From Bacteroidales bacterium UBA3382 (GTDB taxonomy: Bacteria; Bacteroidota; Bacteroidia; Bacteroidales; UBA932): DNA of 10,220 bases. The position numbers and the translations under genes were made by a program. Below the pieces are notes generated by a model. The model was not told where the DNA came from and did no database searches. It saw only the letters and a list, made by a program, of their open reading frames with translations. Each line of letters begins with the position of its first letter. The first letter of the stretch is position 1. The DNA lies in contig DEPW01000153.1 of NCBI GenBank assembly GCA_002358965.1, forward strand, positions 1-10,220, read 5' to 3'. Below are positions 1-6,969 of this stretch, piece by piece.

Positions 1-714
1 ACCGACATACCTTCGGCCGAGATGATAAAGTATGCGGCCAATTCGATGCTGGCCACCCGCATCAGTTTCATGAACGACATAGCCAATCTTTGCGAGCTTG
101 TCGGTGCAGATGTGAATATGGTGCGCAAGGGAATAGGTGCGGATACGAGGATTGGAAGCAAATTCCTCTATCCCGGTTGCGGCTACGGAGGTTCGTGTTT
201 CCCGAAAGACATCAAGGCCCTGATACATACTGCTGAACAGAAGGGATACGAAATGTCCGTGCTGAAAGCCGTGGATTATGTCAATGACAGGCAGAAGGAG
301 GTCCTGTTCAGAAAACTGGTGCGTTATTACGGAACGGATCTTTCCGGTAAGAGGGTGGCTATCTGGGGCCTTTCGTTCAAGCCCGAAACCGATGATATGA
401 GGGAAGCCACTTCGCTGGTTACCATAAACCTGCTGCTGGAAGCGGGCTGCGATGTGGTTGTGTATGACCCGGTGGCGATGGACGAATGCCGCAGGAGGAT
501 AGGAGATTCGGTCGAATACAGCAACGACAAGTACGAGGCCGTGACCGATGCAGACGCCCTGCTTGTCATTACCGAGTGGAGGCAGTTCAGGCTCCCTAAC
601 TGGAAACTGGTTTACAATGCCATGCGCGTGCCGTTGGTCATAGACGGACGGAACATATACGATCCGGATGAACTCGGGTCGGCAGGAATAAAATATTATT
701 GTATAGGACGTTAA
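1..714 (+). CDS. ugd: UDP-glucose 6-dehydrogenase, C-terminal part (5' end outside window)
   Basis: Oxidises UDP-glucose to UDP-glucuronate with two NAD+, a cytosolic step supplying precursors for surface polysaccharides. The reading frame is open from base 1, so the apparent ATG at 22 is internal: seven codons (TDIPSAE) precede it and belong to the conserved stretch TDIPSAEMIKYAANS. Only 237 residues are visible of a family usually about 430-450; the N-terminal NAD-binding Rossmann domain is missing. In visible numbering, Lys10 and Asn14 match the catalytic Lys/Asn of the central helix, and GGSCFPKD carries the catalytic Cys66 (codon 196-198) and Asp70. The Lys-to-Cys spacing of 56 residues equals that known for the streptococcal enzyme. 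The C-terminal UDP-binding domain begins near GKRVAIWGLSFKPETDD. A related nucleotide-sugar dehydrogenase, such as UDP-ManNAc dehydrogenase, is possible but the motifs fit Ugd best. The speA gene follows after 49 AT-rich bases. Confidence 0.93.
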   Translation, partial: TDIPSAEMIKYAANSMLATRISFMNDIANLCELVGADVNMVRKGIGADTRIGSKFLYPGCGYGGSCFPKDIKALIHTAEQKGYEMSVLKAVDYVNDRQKEVLFRKLVRYYGTDLSGKRVAIWGLSFKPETDDMREATSLVTINLLLEAGCDVVVYDPVAMDECRRRIGDSVEYSNDKYEAVTDADALLVITEWRQFRLPNWKLVYNAMRVPLVIDGRNIYDPDELGSAGIKYYCIGR

Positions 715-728
715 AATTTTAATTTTTA

Positions 729-736
729 TAATTTTG
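729..736 (+). promoter_or_regulatory. possible -7 box for speA
   Basis: TAATTTTG fits the Bacteroidota -7 consensus TAnnTTTG and lies 27 bases before the speA start, within the 49-base AT-rich gap after ugd. No TTG is found at the usual 19-21 base spacing (the nearest is at 699-701, too far), and AT-rich sequence matches this motif easily. speA may instead, or also, be read from upstream with ugd. This is a weak call. Confidence 0.3.
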
Positions 737-763
737 ATTTTTTTATAATCATTCGGTTTTGAG

Positions 764-2656
764 ATGAGAAAATGGACTACTGAAGATTCGGCGGAACTTT
801 ACAATGTTAAAGGATGGGGCCTGAACTATTTTTCAATCAACGAAAAGGGGCACATGACCGTAACTCCGAGGGAGGACGGTCCTTCCATCGATTTGAAAGA
901 ATTGATGGAGGAATTGCAGGTGCGCGATGTATCCGCACCGGTGCTGTTGCGTTTCCCGGACATATTGGACAACAGGATCGAGAAGATCTCCAATTGTTTC
1001 AAGGCTGCGGCGGACGAATACGGCTATACCGCGAAGAACTTCATAATATATCCTATCAAAGTAAACCAGATGCGTCCCGTCGTCGAAGAGATAGTCGGCC
1101 ACGGAGCGAAGTGCAATATCGGACTTGAGGCCGGTTCGAAACCGGAATTGCATGCCGTGCTGTCGATCGATATCGACAATGACGCTATGATCATCTGCAA
1201 CGGCTACAAGGACGAAAGCTATATCGAGCTTGCCCTTCTCGCCCAGAAAATGGGGCGCAACATCTTCATAGTGGTCGAGAAACTCAATGAGCTCAAGACC
1301 GTTGCGGCCATATCGAAAAAATTGAAAATCCGTCCGAATATCGGTATCCGCATCAAACTTGCAAGTTCCGGCAGCGGAAAATGGGAAGAGTCCGGAGGCG
1401 ATGTCAGCAAGTTCGGTGTCAATTCCAGCGAACTTCTTGAGGCTTTGGACATACTTGATAGGAACAAATTGTCTGATTGCCTGAAATTCATACATTTTCA
1501 CATAGGAAGCCAGGTGACCAACATACGAAAGATCAAGACGGCATTGAAGGAAGCCTCCCAGTTCTATGTGCAATTGAGGAAAATGGGATATGAAATCAAT
1601 TTCGTGGACATAGGGGGCGGTCTCGGTGTGGATTACGACGGTTCGCGTTCGGCTACATCCGGAAACAGCATGAACTACTCGATTCAGGAATATGTGAACG
1701 ATGCGGTCTCGTCCATAGTAGATGTGTGTGAAAAGAACGGACTTCCGCAGCCGAATATCATTACCGAATCCGGGCGTGCGCTGACTGCGCATCACTCCGT
1801 GCTGATCTTCGAGGCGCTTGCAAGCGTAAGCCTGCCGTCATTCGATGAAAACGAGACGATAGAGGAAGACTCGCACGAACTGGTGAAAGAGCTATACGAG
1901 TTGTGGGAGAACCTTAACCAGCCGCGGCTGATTGAAACCTGGCACGATGCGCTGCAGATAAGGGAAGACGCCCTCGGCCTTTTCAATCTCGGGCTGATAG
2001 ACCTTGCAACCCGTGCGAAGATCGAGAGGCTCTACTGGTCCATAGCCCGCGACGTCTATGACATGGCCATCAGCATGAAGCATGCTCCGGATGAGCTCAA
2101 GAAGATATCGAAAATGTTGCCTGACAAGTATTTCTGCAACTTCTCGCTCTTCCAGTCGCTTCCTGATTCATGGGCGATAGACCAGATATTCCCGGTAGTG
2201 CCTATTTCCCGTCTTGACGAACAGCCGACCAAATCGGCCACTATACAGGACATCACCTGCGATTCGGACGGCAAACTGGATAACTTCATATCCACGAGGA
2301 ATTTTTCATACCATCTGCCTGTGCATGAGCTGAATGGCAAGGAACCGTATTATTTCGGAGTGTTCATAGTCGGCGCTTACCAGGAAATACTCGGAGACCT
2401 CCACAACCTTTTCGGCGACACCAACGCCGTGCATGTCAAGGTCAAAGGGGACGAGTATGTCATAGACAAGATCATCGAAGGCGAGACCGTGGCCGATGTG
2501 CTCGAATATGTACAGTTCAATCCTAAGAGGATGGCCCGTTCGGTAGAGGTATGGGTGATGAGTTCCGTGAAGAAAGGAATCATCTCTCCGGAAGAAGGGC
2601 GCGAATTCCTGTCCAATTACCGTTCAGGGCTTTACGGCTACACTTATCTGGAGTAG
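764..2656 (+). CDS. speA: biosynthetic arginine decarboxylase
   Basis: PLP-dependent decarboxylation of L-arginine to agmatine and CO2, the first committed step of the arginine route to putrescine and spermidine; a cytosolic fold III (alanine racemase-like) enzyme. The 630-residue length is full for the family. Residues 95-102 read IIYPIKVN, with Lys99 the expected Schiff-base lysine. HFHIGSQ is at 244-250, the glycine-rich phosphate-binding DIGGGLGVDY at 282-291, and ESGRAL at 335-340. An inserted helical stretch (about 370-455) typical of SpeA precedes SLPDSWAIDQIFPVVPISRL (465-484), and the C-terminal CDSDGK (499-504) holds the cofactor- and substrate-binding acidic residues. The first ATG is used; there is no clear Shine-Dalgarno, only AT-rich leader, which is common in this phylum. 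It is probably expressed alone or with ugd. It converges with the lipoprotein gene and is followed by a likely terminator. An agmatinase that would use its product lies about 4.3 kb downstream on the other strand. Confidence 0.95.
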   Translation: MRKWTTEDSAELYNVKGWGLNYFSINEKGHMTVTPREDGPSIDLKELMEELQVRDVSAPVLLRFPDILDNRIEKISNCFKAAADEYGYTAKNFIIYPIKVNQMRPVVEEIVGHGAKCNIGLEAGSKPELHAVLSIDIDNDAMIICNGYKDESYIELALLAQKMGRNIFIVVEKLNELKTVAAISKKLKIRPNIGIRIKLASSGSGKWEESGGDVSKFGVNSSELLEALDILDRNKLSDCLKFIHFHIGSQVTNIRKIKTALKEASQFYVQLRKMGYEINFVDIGGGLGVDYDGSRSATSGNSMNYSIQEYVNDAVSSIVDVCEKNGLPQPNIITESGRALTAHHSVLIFEALASVSLPSFDENETIEEDSHELVKELYELWENLNQPRLIETWHDALQIREDALGLFNLGLIDLATRAKIERLYWSIARDVYDMAISMKHAPDELKKISKMLPDKYFCNFSLFQSLPDSWAIDQIFPVVPISRLDEQPTKSATIQDITCDSDGKLDNFISTRNFSYHLPVHELNGKEPYYFGVFIVGAYQEILGDLHNLFGDTNAVHVKVKGDEYVIDKIIEGETVADVLEYVQFNPKRMARSVEVWVMSSVKKGIISPEEGREFLSNYRSGLYGYTYLE

Positions 2657-2667
2657 AGATTCCGACA

Positions 2668-2717
2668 GGAGGGAGTTTTGTAAAACCCGGAACGCCCCGA
2701 CTCACCCCTCCGTTTTT
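2668..2717 (+). terminator. probable intrinsic terminator of speA
   Basis: Twelve bases after the speA stop, GGAGGGAGT (2668-2676) can pair with 2700-2711: GGAGG with CCTCC and GAGT with ACTC, leaving a three-base bulge on the right arm. The right arm is followed by G and five T (2713-2717). A small GTTT/AAAC hairpin can form within the loop. The bulge and short T run make it moderate rather than certain. Confidence 0.5.
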
Positions 2718-2756
2718 GTAAATGATTGCATGTCAGCGCGTTGTTGGAATGTAAGT

Positions 2757-2800
2757 AAAAAAATGTTCCGAGCGACATCCACATGGACTTCGCTCGGAAC
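2757..2800 (-). terminator. intrinsic terminator of the repeat lipoprotein gene
   Basis: A perfect 11-bp stem, GTTCCGAGCGA (2765-2775) with TCGCTCGGAAC (2790-2800), has a 14-base loop. Read on the minus strand, the stem is followed one base later by seven T (complement of 2757-2763), the classical intrinsic terminator layout. It lies 75 bases beyond the stop of the minus-strand lipoprotein gene. On the plus strand the nearest T run is 16 bases away, so it mainly serves the minus strand. Confidence 0.8.
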
Positions 2801-2874
2801 GGTTAAACTATGCTTGGTTTTTATAACCTTATTACAAAAGTGTTGGCCGAATACCTCGTTCCCGGTTCGATATT

Positions 2875-5124
2875 TTACAAGTTATCGATAAGCTCGAAGG
2901 CGCCATTCCACTGGCCGCTCCATACGAAGCCGAGATCGTCTTCGATTTCGAATGAGACCGAATAGGTGCCGTCACCGTTGTTGTCCAATATGAAATCTCC
3001 TTCAATCGCCGGGGCGTATTCCTGAGGATTGCCGTCGGAGTTGAAATCAGAGAAGAAGAATGAACCTGAAAGTTCCCCGTTTTCATTCCGGTAGCCTGTT
3101 ATATATTCCCCTTCCCATGGGTCGTCATTGTCGATCGTTGCGTAGTATTCATACGTAGGGACTCCTTCTGAAAAATCGCCTCCTGCGCTTGCAACATTGA
3201 ATCTTACGGCATCACCGCCGTTCTGGGACTTGATTTCGATTTCCCACAGGTAGCCTCCCCAAGTCTCGCCATAGCGTGTAGCGGTAGCGGTTGCATTGTC
3301 GAAAACTACGTTGCGGTCTTCCTTCAGGGTGCTAAGGCCGTCCAGTACAACTTCGACTTCTCCGCTCCATTGTCCGCTCCAGATATTTCCCATATCGTCT
3401 TCCATCTCGAAAGAGATGTCGTATGTGCCGTCTCCGTGGTTTTCTACAATGAAATCACCGTTTATGGCGGGCGCATATTCGCGAGGTCTGCCATCGGCAT
3501 CCAAATCCGAATAGAACAAGGAGCCTCCAAGTTTCCCGTCATCAGTGAGATAGCCCGGGATGTATTCCCCTTCCCATGGGTCTTCTATATCTGTCGCCGC
3601 GTAGTAGGTCCCTGACGGAATTCCATCAGGAAGGGCTCCTGTCGCGGTGGCGAGTTCGAATCTTATGCAGTCGCCTCCGTCAGGGGATGCTATCAGAAGT
3701 TCCCAGATTGATTCGTTTTTGCCTTCTTTCATGCATTCGGCTTTTGCAATTGCCCCGTCGAGTATTACTTCACGGTCACCGGTAAGTGTGGTAAAGGCAA
3801 AGCCTTCGAGGTTTATTACCCCTTCATAAGTTCCGGTAATGGAATGTCCTTCCGCAGTAGTAAAGTTCAAAGTGATGTCATAAGTGCCATTGCCGGTGTC
3901 TGTAACTTCCATCGTGCCCTTTGTTATGGCTCCCCATGCGATTCTGTTGAGGCCCGAGCCTTCCATGTCGTAGTAAAGGTATTCGAGATATGTCCCATAA
4001 GGCATCTCTATTCCATATACGATAGCGATTTCACCGGTCTCTATCGTGTATTCGGAATAATCGGAAGATATATTGTATGTACCCGGAAGTATTTTTCCTT
4101 CCTCATTGTATGGCATGTATGCCTCCACATGCATGATATTCTGATACCTCGTTTCCCCATAGTCGTCGAAAAGCAATGATACGTGCATGACGTTGTTTTC
4201 AGTGCCTTTGTATGTAGCCGCTACCGATTTCGCCATGAAGTCCACGTCTTTGGTAAGGATGACTGAATGCGGGTCCTGGGAATATTCTCCATAAATTATG
4301 CTTACCGATGATGAATATGTGATGTGGTGGACTTTGCCCTCGCTGTCTGTCAGTGTGGCGTCGAAAAAATATTCTTTGCCGTCCTGTCCGAATTCAATGG
4401 TCCCGTTGTTGAGTGTCAAATCGCGTTCTACGGCTCCGTTTCCATTGATGTAAGTATATTTTGCAGAAACGAAGGTCATGGCTTCACTACCGTTGCCGCA
4501 TGTATATGTCCCCAGATCAGGCAGTGGATTCCTTCCATCCGCCGGTGCTTCGCAATACAGTTCGAATTGGTACGAAATCGCTCCCGGAGCCGTTATGTCT
4601 TCGGCCGATGACAGGATATTGGTGTAGGTGTGAAGTTCGTTGTTGCTTCTTCTTGTCCCGTAATAATCTCCGGTGAATACGAATGCTTCGAATTCATAAT
4701 CAGGTCCTTCCGGTATATCTGGGCCCGGTTCGTCCTTTTCGGTCCCTTTTTGCACGAGGGTGATTCCGTCTTCAATCGTTTTGTCCGTGTATGTATATGT
4801 GAGGATTATTTTCACGGAGCGAGACTCTTTGTCCGTATTCGGTGCGACTTCAATCATGACTACGCCCGGAGTGCTTTCGCAATCCATGGAAGAAATCCAG
4901 TCGCATTCCTCTTCCGTGGCTGATGTAATTATACCTTTTTCTGCCGGATTGGTAATCTTATAGGTGAGCAGTGCCGTACCTCCTTCGGCTGCGATGCCGA
5001 TATCGCCGTCGTTCGTGATCTCCAGTTCCGGAACCAGTACAGGTTCGTCCGGTTTACATCCTGCCAACGACAATATTGCCGTGGCAGTGCAGAGCAACAG
5101 ATGAAAGATAAAATAGTTTTTCAT
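2875..5124 (-). CDS. BACON-like domain lipoprotein with four tandem modules, function unknown
   Basis: A 749-residue predicted lipoprotein of unrecognised function. Residues 1-22 form a signal peptide with lipobox LAGC; Cys23 would be lipidated. The following KPDE is acidic, resembling the signals that send Bacteroidota lipoproteins to the outer face of the outer membrane, so surface exposure is inferred. Residues about 35-127 resemble a BACON domain (CDWISSMD, an SRSVKIILTY strand, and a closing ITLVQKG), followed by an acidic Pro/Gly linker (128-142). Four modules follow: about 142-290, 291-449, 450-602 and 603-749. Each ends in a strand-rich stretch; modules 2-4 contain (N/H)G(D/N)GTY and end in a GxYxG or SGQWxG motif. 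Modules 3 and 4 are near copies and share a DPWEGEY insertion absent from 1 and 2. The protein is acidic with few cysteines after the signal. No catalytic motif is seen; binding of a glycan or host/diet ligand is only a guess from BACON. It has its own promoter candidate and terminator, so it is probably monocistronic. Confidence 0.85.
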   Translation of the reverse strand: MKNYFIFHLLLCTATAILSLAGCKPDEPVLVPELEITNDGDIGIAAEGGTALLTYKITNPAEKGIITSATEEECDWISSMDCESTPGVVMIEVAPNTDKESRSVKIILTYTYTDKTIEDGITLVQKGTEKDEPGPDIPEGPDYEFEAFVFTGDYYGTRRSNNELHTYTNILSSAEDITAPGAISYQFELYCEAPADGRNPLPDLGTYTCGNGSEAMTFVSAKYTYINGNGAVERDLTLNNGTIEFGQDGKEYFFDATLTDSEGKVHHITYSSSVSIIYGEYSQDPHSVILTKDVDFMAKSVAATYKGTENNVMHVSLLFDDYGETRYQNIMHVEAYMPYNEEGKILPGTYNISSDYSEYTIETGEIAIVYGIEMPYGTYLEYLYYDMEGSGLNRIAWGAITKGTMEVTDTGNGTYDITLNFTTAEGHSITGTYEGVINLEGFAFTTLTGDREVILDGAIAKAECMKEGKNESIWELLIASPDGGDCIRFELATATGALPDGIPSGTYYAATDIEDPWEGEYIPGYLTDDGKLGGSLFYSDLDADGRPREYAPAINGDFIVENHGDGTYDISFEMEDDMGNIWSGQWSGEVEVVLDGLSTLKEDRNVVFDNATATATRYGETWGGYLWEIEIKSQNGGDAVRFNVASAGGDFSEGVPTYEYYATIDNDDPWEGEYITGYRNENGELSGSFFFSDFNSDGNPQEYAPAIEGDFILDNNGDGTYSVSFEIEDDLGFVWSGQWNGAFELIDNL
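2878..3777 (-). repeat. two tandem coding repeats of 459 bp (modules 3 and 4 of the lipoprotein)
   Basis: Module 3 (3319-3777, residues 450-602) and module 4 (2878-3318, residues 603-749) align without net gaps at a fixed offset of 153 residues: DREVILD/DRNVVFD, DPWEGEY/DPWEGEY, GSLFYSD/GSFFFSD, EYAPAI/EYAPAI, GDGTYDI/GDGTYSV and WSGQW/WSGQW all keep that spacing. At DNA level a 20-base identical block recurs at 3104-3123 and 3563-3582, exactly 459 bases apart. Elsewhere the copies differ at many bases, so the duplication is real but not recent, or conserved motifs have been kept identical by selection. Confidence 0.85.
3778..4701 (-). repeat. diverged modules 1 and 2 of the lipoprotein
   Basis: Two further modules, about 4255-4701 (residues 142-290) and 3778-4254 (291-449), share the pattern of the C-terminal pair: an opening strand, a central LPGTY or PDLGTY turn, then a strand pair ending in GTYDITLNFTTAEGHSITG (module 2) or the matching KEYFFDATLTDSEGKVHH (module 1). 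Boundaries are approximate. They lack the DPWEGEY insertion and show little DNA identity, so they are older copies than modules 3 and 4. Confidence 0.55.
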
Positions 5125-5289
5125 GACACTTGTGATTTATTTGTGAGTAAATGAAAAAAGTTTTTTACAAATAAATCGGGTCTGTGTTTTTTTTTCAAAT
5201 AGTCTGTATTATTTTCTTATCATCATTATATCAGAAATCATATTATCATTTATCGGTCAATAATATGTAAAATATTAATTTTTAATCAG
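5125..5289 (-). other. AT-rich intergenic region upstream of the lipoprotein gene
   Basis: A 165-base gap, strongly AT-rich, lies between the end of the TPR regulator and the start of the lipoprotein gene, both on the minus strand. No open frame or RNA gene is recognised. It contains the promoter candidate described separately. No GC-rich hairpin with a T run follows the regulator gene, so partial read-through into the lipoprotein gene cannot be excluded. Confidence 0.5.
5168..5198 (-). promoter_or_regulatory. candidate Bacteroidota-type promoter of the lipoprotein gene
   Basis: On the minus strand a TTG (complement of 5196-5198) is followed after 20 bases by TTTATTTG (complement of 5168-5175), matching five of the six fixed positions of the -7 consensus TAnnTTTG; the 20-base spacing is that expected for TTG boxes. 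Transcription would start near 5162, giving a leader of roughly 38 bases. The AT-rich background means chance similarity is possible. Confidence 0.42.
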
Positions 5290-6969
5290 TTAATTAAAAT
5301 TATTCAGAAAATCCTGGAGAGTCGTGCCCTTTCCTGTCAATCCGAGTTTCTTCCTGAGCCTGTAGCGGGCGAGATTGATGCTTTCGGGAGACTGGCGGGT
5401 TATTTCCGAGATTTCCTTCGTGGAAAGGTTCTTGTTGAGGAGAACGCAGATTCTGCTTTCGTTGACCGTCAGCGAAGGATATTGTTTTTTCAATTTCCTG
5501 TAAAAATCATTGTCGAATTCGTACATAAAGTTGCCCATATCCTCCATGTTGTCCTTGTTGTTGGATTCGGACAGTTCCGTACAGACCCCCATTATCTCTT
5601 CACGTGTTTTCCCGTTCTTAATCCCTTGGCATATTTTCAAGAGGTCGTGTATTGCTTTGTTTATGATGTTGTCCATCCTCAGATAGTACATTTTCCTTTC
5701 CTCCGTAATCCTTTGCTGGCTTTTGACGGCAACTTCCCTGTTTTTGATTTCGTATGTCTTCTTCTTCATTACCAGTATGATGGAAAGTATGAGGATGATT
5801 GTGCATGAAACGGATGTCAGGATTGTGGCTTTCGTTCTGTCTTTTTCTTTTTTCAAGAGCATCTCTTTTGAATTCATGGCAATCTCTTCGCGGGCGCGGA
5901 AAAGTTCGATCATGATTTCATTGTTGGATTCTGGTGTCCAGTAGTCGTACATCTTTTGCAGGCATGCGTAGGCGTTTATCGTATCTCCGGAAGACTGGTA
6001 AAGGTAGTTGAGTATTTCATAAAGTTGGGAAATCCTCCGGTCGAATTCGCCTTTCCCGTACTCTTCTATCGCCTTGTTGAAGTATGAGATAGCCTTGGCT
6101 TTTTCGTCCTTGTTATAGTATAATTGCCCGTATACGGCGTACCAGCATCCTTTTTCATATATGCCGTTGGAAAGCGGACGGGCACGTTCGAGGCATGATT
6201 CGGCCTTTTCGTAAAGCCCCATGTGTATGTAGGTGAGGGCCGTATTCAGATATATCGAGCAGAGTTCCTCGGTGTCGGCGATATTTTCGGAATAGTCGAT
6301 TGCCTGGAGCAGCAGCCTTATCGCCCTTGCCGTATCGCCGGTGTTGAAAGACAGGGCCGCCATGTTGTTGATGCTTTTCGCCATCCCGAGGCTGTCGTTG
6401 AGTTTTTCGGCCAGCAGTGCGTATTCCTGATAGCATTTGTCCGATTTTTCTATGTCGTTGCATATCTTGTAAATGGCGCCGAGCATCATGTTGCAGTCCA
6501 TTATGTCTTTTTGGGATCCTGTCTTTGTAAACAGCTCCATGGCGCTGTAGGTGTATTCGAGGGCTTTATGGTACAGACCTTTTTTGTAATAAAGCCTTCC
6601 GAGTATGCTTTCGCTCATTGCCTGTGAGTGCGTGTCGCCGATGGCCGTATATTGGCGCAGCGAGCCTTCCCTGTAGGATATGGCCTTGCTGAACAGGCAT
6701 TCTTCAAACTCATACCATTGTGAAACGTAGTCATACATGTGTGCGAGATAGATATTGTGCGCCGAGGTGTCTATTCTCGACAGGAACAGTTCCGCACAGT
6801 CGATGGCTTTTTCTTTTTCGAAGTCCTTGTTCTTTGTCCAGATTGCGTACAATGTCATGTCCGCTCCCTGAATTCCGGACATGACAGCCGTCGAATCTAC
6901 TTGCCGGCAGTGCAGGATGGCTGCCGGTTGCATGAGCAGGAAAAATATTATGGCATATACGGTTTTCAT
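5290..6969 (-). CDS. membrane-spanning TPR sensor with cytoplasmic LuxR-like HTH domain
   Basis: A 559-residue probable transcription regulator. Residues 1-20 look like a signal peptide (Lys2, then a hydrophobic core). Residues about 40-345 are helical repeats with TPR signatures, for example ILGRLYYKKGLYHKALEYTY (122-141), ALTYIHMGLYEKAESCLERA (244-263) and GQLYYNKDEKAKAISYFNKA (281-300). One membrane span (about 382-400) is followed by MKKK, so by the positive-inside rule the TPRs are periplasmic and the C-terminus cytoplasmic. A charged, probably coiled-coil stretch (about 402-470) leads to a C-terminal HTH (about 499-545: LTVNESRICVLLNKNLSTKE, then SINLARYRLRKKLGL) like the LuxR/GerE DNA-binding fold. 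No kinase or receiver domain is present. Its ATG overlaps the stop of the upstream agmatinase by four bases (ATGA), so the two are co-transcribed and translationally coupled. The signal it senses and its targets are unknown; agmatine/polyamine genes are an inference from context. Confidence 0.86.
   Translation of the reverse strand: MKTVYAIIFFLLMQPAAILHCRQVDSTAVMSGIQGADMTLYAIWTKNKDFEKEKAIDCAELFLSRIDTSAHNIYLAHMYDYVSQWYEFEECLFSKAISYREGSLRQYTAIGDTHSQAMSESILGRLYYKKGLYHKALEYTYSAMELFTKTGSQKDIMDCNMMLGAIYKICNDIEKSDKCYQEYALLAEKLNDSLGMAKSINNMAALSFNTGDTARAIRLLLQAIDYSENIADTEELCSIYLNTALTYIHMGLYEKAESCLERARPLSNGIYEKGCWYAVYGQLYYNKDEKAKAISYFNKAIEEYGKGEFDRRISQLYEILNYLYQSSGDTINAYACLQKMYDYWTPESNNEIMIELFRAREEIAMNSKEMLLKKEKDRTKATILTSVSCTIILILSIILVMKKKTYEIKNREVAVKSQQRITEERKMYYLRMDNIINKAIHDLLKICQGIKNGKTREEIMGVCTELSESNNKDNMEDMGNFMYEFDNDFYRKLKKQYPSLTVNESRICVLLNKNLSTKEISEITRQSPESINLARYRLRKKLGLTGKGTTLQDFLNNFN

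Noticed and set aside
833..1795. A 320-codon open frame antisense to speA
   Set aside because: It lies wholly inside a well-supported enzyme gene, its translation shows no recognisable domain, and long antisense frames arise from codon bias of the real gene.
3104..3582. The 20-base identical blocks considered as mobile-element or CRISPR repeats
   Set aside because: There are only two copies, 459 bases apart, in frame within homologous protein modules; they are explained by the module duplication.
5220..5289. AT-only inverted repeats downstream of the regulator gene
   Set aside because: Short TTAAT/ATTAA pairs are expected by chance in sequence this AT-rich and lack a GC stem or a defined T run.
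5482..5808. A 108-codon plus-strand frame rich in Phe and Val, resembling a small membrane protein
   Set aside because: It is the mirror of the helical and membrane-span codons of the TPR regulator; no ribosome site or promoter supports it.
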